This document shows, in pieces, positions 15,628-23,955 of a stretch of 64,000 nt of DNA. Source of the DNA: Marinospirillum sp035271045. Its GTDB lineage: Bacteria > Pseudomonadota > Gammaproteobacteria > Pseudomonadales > Halomonadaceae. Location of the stretch: NCBI RefSeq assembly GCF_035271045.1, contig NZ_DATESC010000023.1, forward strand, positions 1-64,000, read 5' to 3'. Positions within the stretch are counted from its first letter, which is position 1. Each line of letters opens with the position of its first letter. The notes beneath the pieces were generated by a model, which was not told the DNA's origin, searched no databases, and saw nothing but the letters and a program-made list of their open reading frames with translations. The position numbers and the translations under genes are program-made.

Positions 15628-16345
15628 CACGCCTAGCTTCGCGCTGTAGAAAAATCACAAAGCGGTCTATTTCTGCCTGCATACTGGGTTCAGTATCCAC
15701 AAAACGAAACCCGCAAGTGGTGCGATTATTTTTTTCATCATAAACCACATGACGCGCTTCAACCTGAACAATGAGCTTTTTCTCAAATGCTTTTAAATTA
15801 ATCGTCATTTGCTCAAACAGTTCTAAATCTTTGAAATGTGGTTCAATTAAGCTGTCAAACTCTAATTTACAGCCGGTGCTTGACATATCCATCAGTCTAG
15901 CAACTAAAGGCTGTAGTGGTTCTTTACGAGTAAAAGACAACAAAGTAACGGGTAAATTATTACCCAGCATAACGGCTGCACGAAAAGCATCACGCTTTTG
16001 GTTATGAATTAACTCATGGGGAAAAGGAATACGATAAACTACACCATCATTCTCATCTAATATTTTTATAGCTTGGCATTTAGTAAAAAAAACCGTAATG
16101 CCCTGGTCAGTACCCCGTACTGAAAACGTTTCATTGGCTAAAATACGCTTATGACCACTGGTTTGATTAAGTTCATCTAAATAAAAAACCTGTTCTTTAC
16201 GGTCAACGGCCAACACTAAACTTAAATACTTTTGTTCAACACCCTTAAAACTTACCGTTACTGGCAAATGCTGCCGTTGCAGTGAACTAAGCACACTGGC
16301 AACTTCTGCAGGACGATTAATAATGTGCTCAGCATCATGAGTCAT
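15611..16345 (-). CDS. ycgR: YcgR-like flagellar brake protein (PilZ domain)
   Basis: A 244-residue two-domain protein. Residues about 1-115 form a YcgR/PilZN-type barrel. Residues about 118-240 form a PilZ domain with the c-di-GMP motifs RDAFR (RxxxR) and DMSSTG (DxSxxG). YcgR-type proteins bind c-di-GMP and then act on the flagellar motor to slow swimming. It starts 3 bp after flgN on the same strand, so it is the last gene of the flgA/flgM/flgN/ycgR array. Context supports a flagellar role over other PilZ functions. It appears intact. Confidence 0.85.
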   Translation of the reverse strand: MTHDAEHIINRPAEVASVLSSLQRQHLPVTVSFKGVEQKYLSLVLAVDRKEQVFYLDELNQTSGHKRILANETFSVRGTDQGITVFFTKCQAIKILDENDGVVYRIPFPHELIHNQKRDAFRAAVMLGNNLPVTLLSFTRKEPLQPLVARLMDMSSTGCKLEFDSLIEPHFKDLELFEQMTINLKAFEKKLIVQVEARHVVYDEKNNRTTCGFRFVDTEPSMQAEIDRFVIFLQREARRVDVPK

Positions 16346-16348
16346 AAA

Positions 16349-16846
16349 TTAAGCCTTACCTAAACTTCCAAGCGTATTAAGATTGCCTGAACTACCGGCT
16401 GGATTATAAACTTTAACTTTATTTTGACTAGTTTTAAAACTGCTTAACAATAAATCAAAGTGTTGTGTCGCGCGGTTAATTAAACGCCCATTCACTGAAT
16501 TAGCTTTTTGAACCTGTTCCAATTCATTAACTAACTGCTTCCAACCTTGGCGCATCGATTTTTCCATATCTGGGGGTAAATGGGTTAAAAAACCTTCGAC
16601 ACCTTCAATATCGGCAGTAAAACCTTCGGCTTCTAAAAATGCTTTACGTTGGTCAATATCTTGCTGAATCAACTTTAACAGTGCATTTTTACGCTCAGTT
16701 AAAACTTCTAAAGTATCGGGCGTAGCACTAGGTTTCTGCAGCAGTGCTTTTTCTTCTTCTAATAGCTTACTAAGCACCTGAAAATTCTTAATGGATTGTA
16801 AAAGTAATTTTTTGAAAGTCTGCATACTTAATTTAGGTTCAGGCAT
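16349..16846 (-). CDS. flgN: Flagellar export chaperone FlgN
   Basis: A 165-residue helical protein of the FlgN family: FQVLSKLLEEEKALLQ, then LTERKNALLKLIQQDIDQRKAFLEAEGF, and a NGRLINRATQHFDLL C-terminal part. FlgN escorts the hook-filament junction proteins FlgK and FlgL to the export gate. It lies between flgM and the YcgR-like gene. A stem-loop separates it from flgM, so its level may depend on read-through or on a promoter of its own. Confidence 0.88.
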   Translation of the reverse strand: MPEPKLSMQTFKKLLLQSIKNFQVLSKLLEEEKALLQKPSATPDTLEVLTERKNALLKLIQQDIDQRKAFLEAEGFTADIEGVEGFLTHLPPDMEKSMRQGWKQLVNELEQVQKANSVNGRLINRATQHFDLLLSSFKTSQNKVKVYNPAGSSGNLNTLGSLGKA

Positions 16847-16863
16847 TTAAAACAAACTCCACA

Positions 16864-16902
16864 ATAAAAAAAGCCCACCTAGGTAAATCAAGGTAGGCTT
16901 TA
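16864..16902 (-). terminator. Terminator or attenuator between flgM and flgN
   Basis: On the minus strand AAAGCCTACCT, a 10-base loop, and AGGTGGGCTTT pair with one mismatch, followed by a long T run. It lies after the flgM stop and before flgN, so it would reduce flgN and ycgR expression from the flgM promoter. Confidence 0.75.
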
Positions 16903-16940
16903 ATAGGTTATGCACTAACTCTAGCTCAGTTATTTATAAT

Positions 16941-17234
16941 CTAAACCTTAGCTTCAAGGCCCATAAGCTTGCCAGCAAGCTTACTATAATCGATCTGATA
17001 ACTACCATCGGCAATTTGCTTTTTTAAAGCATCAACGCGTTCTGAGTCAAAAGAACCTAGATCATCATTTTTAAATAAGCTTTGCGCTTGGGCACTTAAT
17101 TGAACACGATCAGCCACAGAACTAGTCACTGCAGCTTCGGTTGTTGCACTAACACCTTTAGCTGGAGAAGACTGGTCAGAACCCCTAACCCTAGGGGTAA
17201 GGCTGCTGCCAACACTGTTAAAATCAATAGCCAT
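16941..17234 (-). CDS. flgM: Anti-sigma28 factor FlgM
   Basis: A 97-residue protein with a disordered Ser/Ala-rich N-terminus and the FlgM C-terminal core: DRVQLSAQAQSLF, then ERVDALKKQIADGSYQIDYSKLAGKLM. FlgM holds FliA inactive until it is exported through a finished hook, which releases late genes such as flagellin 1 and flaG-fliD-fliS in this window. It has its own sigma28 promoter at 17286-17312, making the usual feedback loop. It sits between flgA and flgN, the normal gammaproteobacterial order. Confidence 0.93.
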   Translation of the reverse strand: MAIDFNSVGSSLTPRVRGSDQSSPAKGVSATTEAAVTSSVADRVQLSAQAQSLFKNDDLGSFDSERVDALKKQIADGSYQIDYSKLAGKLMGLEAKV

Positions 17235-17285
17235 GACTGGATACTCGTTTTGTTAAATCAAATTAAACCTACTGCTCTTATAAGG

Positions 17286-17312
17286 TTTTCGACCAAACAA
17301 GCAAAAACTTTA
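17286..17312 (-). promoter_or_regulatory. sigma28 (FliA) promoter of flgM
   Basis: On the minus strand TAAAGTTT, an 11-bp spacer, and GTCGAAAA, with the -10 end 52 bp from the flgM start. The -35 is perfect. The -10 differs from GCCGATAA at two positions. Confidence 0.82.
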
Positions 17313-17340
17313 GGTTTTTTTATAAAAAAGGCGCATCTAT

Positions 17341-18045
17341 TTAGTAGCGAACTTCCACGCGACCACGCGCAACAACTAAAGCACGAATCACCCGATTAGA
17401 CTGTAAATTACGTACCCTAACTTGATCGCCAACCTTGCCATTGTCTAAAGCCTCACCATTCATACGCACGCTTAACGTGCCATTAGTTGAAACAATAGTA
17501 ATTTGTTCGCCACGGTTAACCGCATCTTTTATTAACACATCATTACTAGTAATAACCTCACCAACGCGTACACGGCTACGTAGCATTACACCTTGCAATT
17601 TTGTAAAGTTAGTAAAATAATCACCTCGCACGTTCGCTACATCAACTTCAGCAAAGCTTAACATCGAGTCTGTTAAGTTAGCTTTGCGTGGTAAATCAGT
17701 TCGTGCTACAACTACTTTTAAGTAATGGGCGATGTCTGCACTCAGGTAAATAAACCAGTCTTTATCTAAACAGCTCACTTTTAAGTTAACTCGCCCCCGC
17801 AACGCATTATTACCCTGCACTTCAACCACCAAAGGGCTGGCACAAGCAGCTAAACGCAGACGAGAATTCAAATTGGATAGTTTGGCTTCATAGCGACCTG
17901 GTTGTTGGCTCAGTTGCTGATCTACCCAGCGATATGCCTCTGCTTCTAACTGACTAATATCTTGCAATGCTTGTGCTGAGACTAAATGACTAATAACAAA
18001 CATTAGCGCAGTTAAAATCAACCTAAACCTATATTTACTCAACAT
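17341..18045 (-). CDS. flgA: Flagellar P-ring assembly chaperone FlgA
   Basis: A 234-residue protein with a Sec signal peptide (KYRFRLILTALMFVISHLVSAQA). An N-terminal part has LAACASPLVVEVQGN and a C-terminal SAF-like domain has VRGDYFTNF, SRVRVGEVITSNDV and VRVRNLQSNRVI. FlgA acts in the periplasm, helping FlgI subunits form the P-ring. It is first of the flgA-flgM-flgN series, divergent from cheV across a short gap. It looks intact. Confidence 0.93.
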   Translation of the reverse strand: MLSKYRFRLILTALMFVISHLVSAQALQDISQLEAEAYRWVDQQLSQQPGRYEAKLSNLNSRLRLAACASPLVVEVQGNNALRGRVNLKVSCLDKDWFIYLSADIAHYLKVVVARTDLPRKANLTDSMLSFAEVDVANVRGDYFTNFTKLQGVMLRSRVRVGEVITSNDVLIKDAVNRGEQITIVSTNGTLSVRMNGEALDNGKVGDQVRVRNLQSNRVIRALVVARGRVEVRY

Positions 18046-18146
18046 AACTCACAACTCTAACAAGGAAATTTAGAAATCTTTTGCTTAGCAGTTTATACTC
18101 AACCTTTAGTTAAATATCACGACTGGTGGAACTAGAAGATTATTTT

Positions 18147-19085
18147 ATGACAAATTCTGCAGGCAAGTTAGCCGCACGCAATAAAATTGCCGGTGGTAAT
18201 CGTATGGAGCTTTTGCTGTTTCGATTAAAAGGCAGACAGCTTTACGGTATTAATGTTTTTAAAGTTAAGGAAATAATTCCTTGCCCACGACTCACTAGCT
18301 TGCCGCATCATACAGCAGAAGTTAGAGGTGTGGCGCACGTCCGTGAAGGAACCATTTCTATCGTCGATTTAGGCATGGCAATTCGTCAACCACCGATGCA
18401 AAACCCACGTGAAAGCTTTGTTATCGTGACTGAATATAACCGTCGCACTCAAGGTTTTTTAGTGCGTGAAGTTGATCGGATTGTCAATATTGACTGGGAA
18501 GAAGTACATCCACCGCCCAAAGGTAGCGGTAAAAATAGTTTTTTAACGGCCATTACGCAAATGGATAATCAACTGATAGAAATCATTGATGTTGAAAAAA
18601 TCATTGCCAGCGTTGACCCTTTTGCTCACAGTGTTTCTAGCGGTATTTTAACCGAAGAAATTAAAGCGGCGGCCAGCAAATTCCACATTTTATTAGTCGA
18701 TGACTCTAGTGTAGCGCGTAATCAAGTAGAGCGTAATCTTTCAGAGACCGGCGTACAATTCACTAGCCTAACTAATGGTAAAGAAGCGTTAGATTACCTA
18801 AATAACTTGGCAGATGAAGGCATTAATATCTGCGATCAATTTTTAATGATTATTTCAGACATCGAAATGCCGGAGATGGATGGCTATACGCTAACGAATC
18901 GAATCAAACAAGATCCTCGCCTATCAAATTTAACTGTACTTTTGCATTCTTCTTTAAGCGGTATTTTTAACGAAGCAATGGTTAAAAAAGTAGGGGCTAA
19001 CTTCTTTTTAGCAAAATATGATGCCGATGAACTTGCTAGAGTCGTTATTGGTGAAATAACTAAGGCTGCAGGACTTAAAGGGTGA
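18147..19085 (+). CDS. cheV: Chemotaxis coupling protein CheV (CheW-REC)
   Basis: About 312 residues from the ATG at 18147. A GTG at 18126 in the same frame would add 7 residues, but the ATG gives the usual short lead before the NRMELLLFRL motif. Residues about 20-160 are CheW-like (FKVKEIIPCPRLTSLP, VRGVAHVREGTISIVDL). Residues about 180-310 are a receiver domain with LLVDDSSVAR, the phospho-acceptor Asp in ISDIEMPEMDG, and the lysine in LAKYDADEL. CheV couples chemoreceptors to CheA and adapts by phosphorylation. cheR follows on the same strand. Confidence 0.93.
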   Translation: MTNSAGKLAARNKIAGGNRMELLLFRLKGRQLYGINVFKVKEIIPCPRLTSLPHHTAEVRGVAHVREGTISIVDLGMAIRQPPMQNPRESFVIVTEYNRRTQGFLVREVDRIVNIDWEEVHPPPKGSGKNSFLTAITQMDNQLIEIIDVEKIIASVDPFAHSVSSGILTEEIKAAASKFHILLVDDSSVARNQVERNLSETGVQFTSLTNGKEALDYLNNLADEGINICDQFLMIISDIEMPEMDGYTLTNRIKQDPRLSNLTVLLHSSLSGIFNEAMVKKVGANFFLAKYDADELARVVIGEITKAAGLKG

Positions 19086-19166
19086 CTTAACAACCCCCTT
19101 TAGTGTAAGTTAGCTCGTTATTATATTTTATTCTTTGTAATGTTACCTGCTAGATGGTGGTGATGA

Positions 19167-20006
19167 ATGTCAATCAGCAAGACGTTAGGTCCCCAAGAGT
19201 TTGAAGCGTTCCGCAACTTTTTACAAGATGCTTGCGGTATTCTGTTAGGTGACAACAAGCAATACTTAGTCACTAGCCGTTTGGGAAAAATAATAGCGCA
19301 ACAAAAAATGGAAAGTCTTACCGACTTAATGCGAGAGATGCAGCGGAACCCTCGCTCAGGCCTAAAAGAAGCTGTTGTTGATGCAATGACAACCAACGAA
19401 ACGTTATGGTTTCGTGATGTACACCCATTTAACATTCTAGAAAATAAAGTGTTGCCAGAAATAGCGCCTAAATTAGGTGCACAGCAATTAAAAATTTGGT
19501 CATCTGCCAGTTCTACAGGGCAAGAAGCTTACTCAATTTCTATGGTAATTGAAGAATTTCGTAGAAAGAATCCCTCGCTGTTGCGTGGTGGCGAAAAAAT
19601 TATTGGCACCGACATTTCTGCTTCCGCTTTAGCAACAGCAAAGTCAGGTACTTACGAAATGCTGGCAATTGGGCGTGGCTTATCAAAAGACCGTCTAACC
19701 AAACACTTTACCCAAACAGGTGAGGGTCGCTGGAAGGTGAACCCTAACATTCAACGCCGTGCTGAGTTCAGAATGATTAACCTACTGCATAGCTACACCA
19801 TGCTAGGTAAGTTTGATATTGTCTTTTGCCGTAACGTACTGATTTACTTCTCGGCTGACTTAAAAAAAGACATTCTAAGACGCATTCATGCCACCCTTAA
19901 ACCAGGCGGTTACTTGTTCTTAGGCGCGTCTGAAGCCTTGTCTAATATGCCCGAATTATATGAAATGGTGCAGTGTAGACCCGGTATAATTTACCGAGCC
20001 AAGTAG
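19167..20006 (+). CDS. cheR: Chemoreceptor methyltransferase CheR
   Basis: A 279-residue protein, the standard CheR length. It has the N-terminal helical domain, TTNETLWFRDVHPF, the SAM-binding region IWSSASSTGQEAYSISM (where many CheRs have AAsSTGQEPYS), an IIGTDISASAL motif, and FDIVFCRNVLIYFS. It methylates receptor glutamates using SAM, in balance with CheB (not seen here). Likely targets include the chemoreceptors at 24823-26448 and 45639-47261. It follows cheV by 81 bp and is followed by a strong terminator. Confidence 0.95.
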   Translation: MSISKTLGPQEFEAFRNFLQDACGILLGDNKQYLVTSRLGKIIAQQKMESLTDLMREMQRNPRSGLKEAVVDAMTTNETLWFRDVHPFNILENKVLPEIAPKLGAQQLKIWSSASSTGQEAYSISMVIEEFRRKNPSLLRGGEKIIGTDISASALATAKSGTYEMLAIGRGLSKDRLTKHFTQTGEGRWKVNPNIQRRAEFRMINLLHSYTMLGKFDIVFCRNVLIYFSADLKKDILRRIHATLKPGGYLFLGASEALSNMPELYEMVQCRPGIIYRAK

Positions 20007-20039
20007 TTGTTAAGTCAACATCATTAAACAACTTTACGA

Positions 20040-20070
20040 GGCGCTCTTAATAGAGCGCCTTTTCTATTTT
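20040..20070 (+). terminator. Rho-independent terminator after cheR
   Basis: GGCGCTCT-TAAT-AGAGCGCC is a perfect 8-bp stem followed by TTTTCTATTTTT. It closes the cheV-cheR unit. Confidence 0.88.
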
Positions 20071-20093
20071 TGATTGAACAGAAACTCAATACT

Positions 20094-21221
20094 ATGCCCA
20101 ATACCATACCTAGCACCTCTGCACTTTCAGCAACATCGCCTTTGAATCAATTTGTATTCCGCCAGCTTAATAACTGGCTAGACCAACCATTAAACTTAAT
20201 TGCTGCACCCGCCGACCTTAATTGGCAAGAACTTGCCATTACTTTTGCCAATGCCAAGCAACCTTTACAAGTTTGGACGAATGATTGGCGTAGTTTTAAT
20301 GCCGCCCAAACTGCTGGTATCAGCAGCTTTTTTACTGCCGGCCAAGCACCGACTAACCTAGCTGGCCGTAGCTTAATGTTTTGGCCCAAAGCCAAAGAAG
20401 AGGGCTATTGGTGGTTGCAACAGTTGGCTACTTTGCCGCATCAAGACGTATTATTAGCAGGCGAAAGTAACGGGGGCATTAATGCCCTAGCTAAACAGCT
20501 AAAAAATACAGGCGTTGCTGTCGGCAAGCTAGACACAGCAAGACGCTGCGCCTTGTATGCGTTAGATTCATTAGCACCCGCCAGCCAATTAATTACTGAC
20601 AATGCGCCTCAGCAAACACAAGTACCTCAGCAAACACAAACAGGTCAGGGCGTACAAACCCAGTGGAGCGGCCCAGAAGACTTAACTTTAATTAGCCAGC
20701 CTGGGGTGTTTAGTCATGGTCGGGTTGATGAAGGATCAGCATTTTTTATTAAAACCTTAACGCAACAACCGCACATTAAAACGGGGCAGCTATTAGACAT
20801 TGGGTGTGGTTGTGGTTTATTAGGTGCTTGGCTGATTAAAAAATACCCCAGTTTACAATTAACCGCAGCAGATGTTAGCGGTTTTGCACTGAATGCCACC
20901 CGTGCCACCCTAGGCATTAACCAGCTAAACGGTAAAGCCGTTGCAGCCGATATTTTTACAGGGCTAGCAGAACACGCCCCAGCGCAAGGTTTTGATTTAA
21001 TTATCAGTAATCCACCTTTTCATACCGGCAAAGCCACTGACTACGAACTTGCTAGCCGCTTAATTAGCCAAGCACCTCAGTTTTTACGTAAAGGTGGCGA
21101 AATTTGGATTGTTGCTAATCGCTTTTTACCTTATGCAGACTTCCTACAACAGGCATTTCACAACGTTACATTAGTAGCAGAAACCGGAAAATTCCGTGTT
21201 TACAAGGCGATTAGAGGTTAA
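20094..21221 (+). CDS. rsmC: 16S rRNA m2G1207 methyltransferase RsmC
   Basis: About 375 residues from the ATG at 20094. A TTG at 20070 is in frame but falls in the terminator tail, so it is less likely. The N-terminal half is a degenerate methyltransferase-like domain. The C-terminal half has LLDIGCGCGLLGAWL, the NPPFHTG catalytic motif and GGEIWIVANRFLPY. The enzyme methylates N2 of G1207 in 16S rRNA. A Gln-rich linker near residues 171-184 comes from a duplicated 18-bp unit at about 20605-20640. cmoA follows after 2 bp. Confidence 0.88.
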   Translation: MPNTIPSTSALSATSPLNQFVFRQLNNWLDQPLNLIAAPADLNWQELAITFANAKQPLQVWTNDWRSFNAAQTAGISSFFTAGQAPTNLAGRSLMFWPKAKEEGYWWLQQLATLPHQDVLLAGESNGGINALAKQLKNTGVAVGKLDTARRCALYALDSLAPASQLITDNAPQQTQVPQQTQTGQGVQTQWSGPEDLTLISQPGVFSHGRVDEGSAFFIKTLTQQPHIKTGQLLDIGCGCGLLGAWLIKKYPSLQLTAADVSGFALNATRATLGINQLNGKAVAADIFTGLAEHAPAQGFDLIISNPPFHTGKATDYELASRLISQAPQFLRKGGEIWIVANRFLPYADFLQQAFHNVTLVAETGKFRVYKAIRG

Positions 21222-21223
21222 CC

Positions 21224-21994
21224 ATGAGCCAGCATAATGCGTCTAACCAGAGCGCAATTTCCCGTGATGCGATTTTTGCAACGCCTTTAGATAAACTGGC
21301 AAGTTTTTCGTTTGACGAACAGGTTGCCAGTGTTTTCCCCGATATGATTAAACGCTCGATTCCAGGTTATTCACACATTCTTGGCATGACTGGCGTTATG
21401 GCAAAACGTTATGTGCCTGAAGGTGGGCGCATTTATGATTTGGGTGCTTCGTTAGGAGCAACCACACTCAGTGTAGCGCAGCAGCTAAAGCACTTAAATG
21501 ATGTAGCGTTTATTACCGTTGATACTTCAGCAGCAATGACGGAACGCTGTGCCGCTATTTTGGCAGAGAACTTACCGCAGCGGTCGATTACTAACTTGTG
21601 CGGTGATATTCGTAGCCTTGAATATCAGCCGTGTGATTTGATTTTACTAAACTTTACTTTACAATTTTTACCGCCCCAAGACCGCCAGCCCTTGCTAGAT
21701 AAACTCTTTCAAGCTTTGCGAGCCGGTGGTGCTTTAGTGATGAGTGAAAAAGTTCACTTTCAAGATCCACGCCAAGCCCAGCTACTGTATGAACTGCACC
21801 ACGACTTTAAACGCGCCAATGGTTATTCCGATATAGAAATTAGTCAAAAGCGCACCGCTTTAGAAGACGTGATGCTGACCGATACACCTGAAACACATCA
21901 ACAGCGGCTATTAGATACAGGCTTTAGCTTCACTAGCCAATGGTTTCAGTACCTTAACTTTGCCTCTTTTCTAGCCATTAAAGGTGATTCTTAA
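21224..21994 (+). CDS. cmoA: Carboxy-SAM synthase CmoA
   Basis: A 256-residue protein. It has RSIPGYSHILGMTGVMAKRY, the Rossmann motif YDLGASLGATTLSVAQQL, and VMSEKVHF, all typical of CmoA. CmoA converts SAM and prephenate into carboxy-S-adenosylmethionine, the donor used by CmoB for wobble uridine modification. Its stop overlaps the cmoB start by one base (TAATG), showing translational coupling. Confidence 0.95.
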   Translation: MSQHNASNQSAISRDAIFATPLDKLASFSFDEQVASVFPDMIKRSIPGYSHILGMTGVMAKRYVPEGGRIYDLGASLGATTLSVAQQLKHLNDVAFITVDTSAAMTERCAAILAENLPQRSITNLCGDIRSLEYQPCDLILLNFTLQFLPPQDRQPLLDKLFQALRAGGALVMSEKVHFQDPRQAQLLYELHHDFKRANGYSDIEISQKRTALEDVMLTDTPETHQQRLLDTGFSFTSQWFQYLNFASFLAIKGDS

Positions 21995-23013
21995 TGCGTG
22001 AACCTGATTTTTCTGATGTTTTTCAACAACTAGCACTGCATGGTCGTGAACGCGCTGGCTTACACACTTGGCTGGCAAAATTACCCGAACAACTGGCTGA
22101 AGGGTTAGATGCGAAACGCTTTCCCGAATTTGTAGGCTGGTGGAAGCGCATTGAAAAGCTACCAGAAGTGGTCAGCGCAGACCTTGATATTAATGCCTCA
22201 GCAGTGACTGCTGAAAATGCATACTTGGCAGATAATCAACCTTTAAGCGACAGCCAAAAACGGATGATTGCTGGTCTGCTGCAAGACTTAAAACCTTGGC
22301 GTAAAGGGCCATATCAGTTACAAGGTACTTACATAGATACCGAATGGCGTTCCGACTTTAAATGGGACAGGTTAGCGCCACATTTAAGTAATTTACGCGG
22401 GCGCAAAGTGCTAGATGTCGGCGGCGGTTCAGGTTATCACGCTTGGCGCATTGCTGGTGCAGGCGCAGAATTCACACTCTGTATCGACCCTTCGCCACGT
22501 TATTTTGCCCAGTTTGAAGCGGTGCGTAAACTAATGGGGCCTAAAAACCGGGCAACAGTGTATCACCTACCGCTAGGTATTGAAGCTGTACCTGTAGGCA
22601 TAGAAGCGTTTGATACAGTGCTGTCGATGGGAGTTTTGTACCATCGCCGTTCACCGATTGACCATTTATACGAATTAAAAGATTGCCTGCGTTCAGGCGG
22701 TGAACTGGTATTAGAAACGCTGGTCATAGAAGGCGATGCAACAGCCTGCTTAATACCTGAAGACCGCTATGCCGCCATGAGTAACGTATGGTTTTTGCCC
22801 TCGGTAACACAGCTAGAGCTATGGTTAAAGCGTTGTGGCTTTACTAATATTCGCTGCGTAGACTTAAACCAAACCAGCGTAAAAGAACAACGGGCAACCA
22901 ACTGGATGACCTTTATGTCGTTAAGTGACTTTTTAGACCCCAATGACAGCAACCTAACCCGCGAAGGCTATCCTGCACCGCTGCGAGCTATTTTAATAGC
23001 TGAGAAAGTTTAA
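21994..23013 (+). CDS. cmoB: tRNA U34 carboxymethyltransferase CmoB
   Basis: A 339-residue protein with the CmoB hallmarks WRKGPYQLQGTYIDTEWRSD, VLDVGGGSGYHAWR and the LSMGVLYHRRSPIDHL segment. It uses carboxy-SAM to turn 5-hydroxyuridine at position 34 into 5-oxyacetyluridine (cmo5U), which widens wobble decoding. It is translationally coupled to cmoA. No terminator with a T run is seen in the following 150 bp. Confidence 0.96.
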   Translation: MREPDFSDVFQQLALHGRERAGLHTWLAKLPEQLAEGLDAKRFPEFVGWWKRIEKLPEVVSADLDINASAVTAENAYLADNQPLSDSQKRMIAGLLQDLKPWRKGPYQLQGTYIDTEWRSDFKWDRLAPHLSNLRGRKVLDVGGGSGYHAWRIAGAGAEFTLCIDPSPRYFAQFEAVRKLMGPKNRATVYHLPLGIEAVPVGIEAFDTVLSMGVLYHRRSPIDHLYELKDCLRSGGELVLETLVIEGDATACLIPEDRYAAMSNVWFLPSVTQLELWLKRCGFTNIRCVDLNQTSVKEQRATNWMTFMSLSDFLDPNDSNLTREGYPAPLRAILIAEKV

Positions 23014-23089
23014 GTTTAAAAAACTACTTAGAACTAAAAGAAATAACCTAACGACCTAAAATAGCTCTAAGGTTATAGATATAAACTAT

Positions 23090-23128
23090 TTATCAGTAGA
23101 TACTTTTTATCGTTAAAATAACTGATAA
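23090..23128. promoter_or_regulatory. Inverted repeat upstream of fpr
   Basis: TTATCAGT at 23090-23097 and ACTGATAA at 23121-23128 are perfect inverses, separated by 23 bp, in the cmoB-fpr gap. It is a possible operator for fpr. No regulator gene lies beside it, so the role is unknown. Confidence 0.3.
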
Positions 23129-23165
23129 TTTTACTGGGTAATAAACGGGTATTAAGGACATTATA

Positions 23166-23939
23166 ATGAGCAAATTCTACCTTGAAGATGTAACTACGGT
23201 TCACCACTGGACAGATCATTTATTCAGTTTTACAACGACTAGAAACGATGGTTTGCGCTTTAAAAATGGGCAATTTGTGATGATTGGTTTAGAAGTGGAT
23301 GGTCGCCCATTAATGCGTGCCTACAGCATTGCTAGCCCTAATCACGATGAAGAGTTAGGGTTTTTTAGCATTAAAGTACAAGATGGCCCATTAACTTCAC
23401 GCCTCCAGCATTTAAAAGTAGGCGATAAACTAATGATTAGTAAAAAGCCAACAGGTACGCTGGTGTTAGATGATTTATTGCCGGGTAAAAACTTATACTT
23501 ATTCAGCACTGGCACAGGTTTAGCACCTTTTATTAGTGTTATTCAAGATCCAGAAACTTATGAGCGTTTTGAAAAGGTGATTCTGCTGCACGGTGTGCGC
23601 TGGGAAAAAGACTTAGCTTATCGTGAGTTTATTACTCAGGATTTATTAACACATGAATACCTTGGTGAGCAGATTAAGCAGCAATTAATTTACTACCCTG
23701 CGGTTTCTCGTGATGATTTTATCAATAAAGGGCGTATCACTGACTTAGCTGTTAATGGCGAAATGTCTAAAACTATTGGCTTGCCACCACTTAACCCAGC
23801 CACTGACCGCGCTATGATTTGTGGCAGCCAAGAAATGCTAAAAGATGTTAGCAAAATGCTGGATGAGCTAGGTTTTAATGTGTCTCCAAAAGTAGGCGAA
23901 CCCGCAGATTATGTGATTGAGCGGGCTTTTGTGAGCTGA
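23166..23939 (+). CDS. fpr: Ferredoxin/flavodoxin-NADP+ reductase
   Basis: A 257-residue FAD enzyme, the size of bacterial Fpr. The FAD-binding motif is MRAYSIASPN, followed by FSIKVQDGPLTSRLQ. The NADP-binding part has FSTGTGLAPFISV and MICGSQEMLKDV, and the protein ends ERAFVS, close to the VEKAFV tail of the gammaproteobacterial subclass. It moves electrons between NADPH and ferredoxin or flavodoxin, feeding iron-sulfur and oxidative-stress repair systems. It is separated from cmoB by 152 bp containing an inverted repeat, so it probably has its own promoter. Confidence 0.94.
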   Translation: MSKFYLEDVTTVHHWTDHLFSFTTTRNDGLRFKNGQFVMIGLEVDGRPLMRAYSIASPNHDEELGFFSIKVQDGPLTSRLQHLKVGDKLMISKKPTGTLVLDDLLPGKNLYLFSTGTGLAPFISVIQDPETYERFEKVILLHGVRWEKDLAYREFITQDLLTHEYLGEQIKQQLIYYPAVSRDDFINKGRITDLAVNGEMSKTIGLPPLNPATDRAMICGSQEMLKDVSKMLDELGFNVSPKVGEPADYVIERAFVS

Positions 23940-23955
23940 TTAGAAATAAAAAAAA

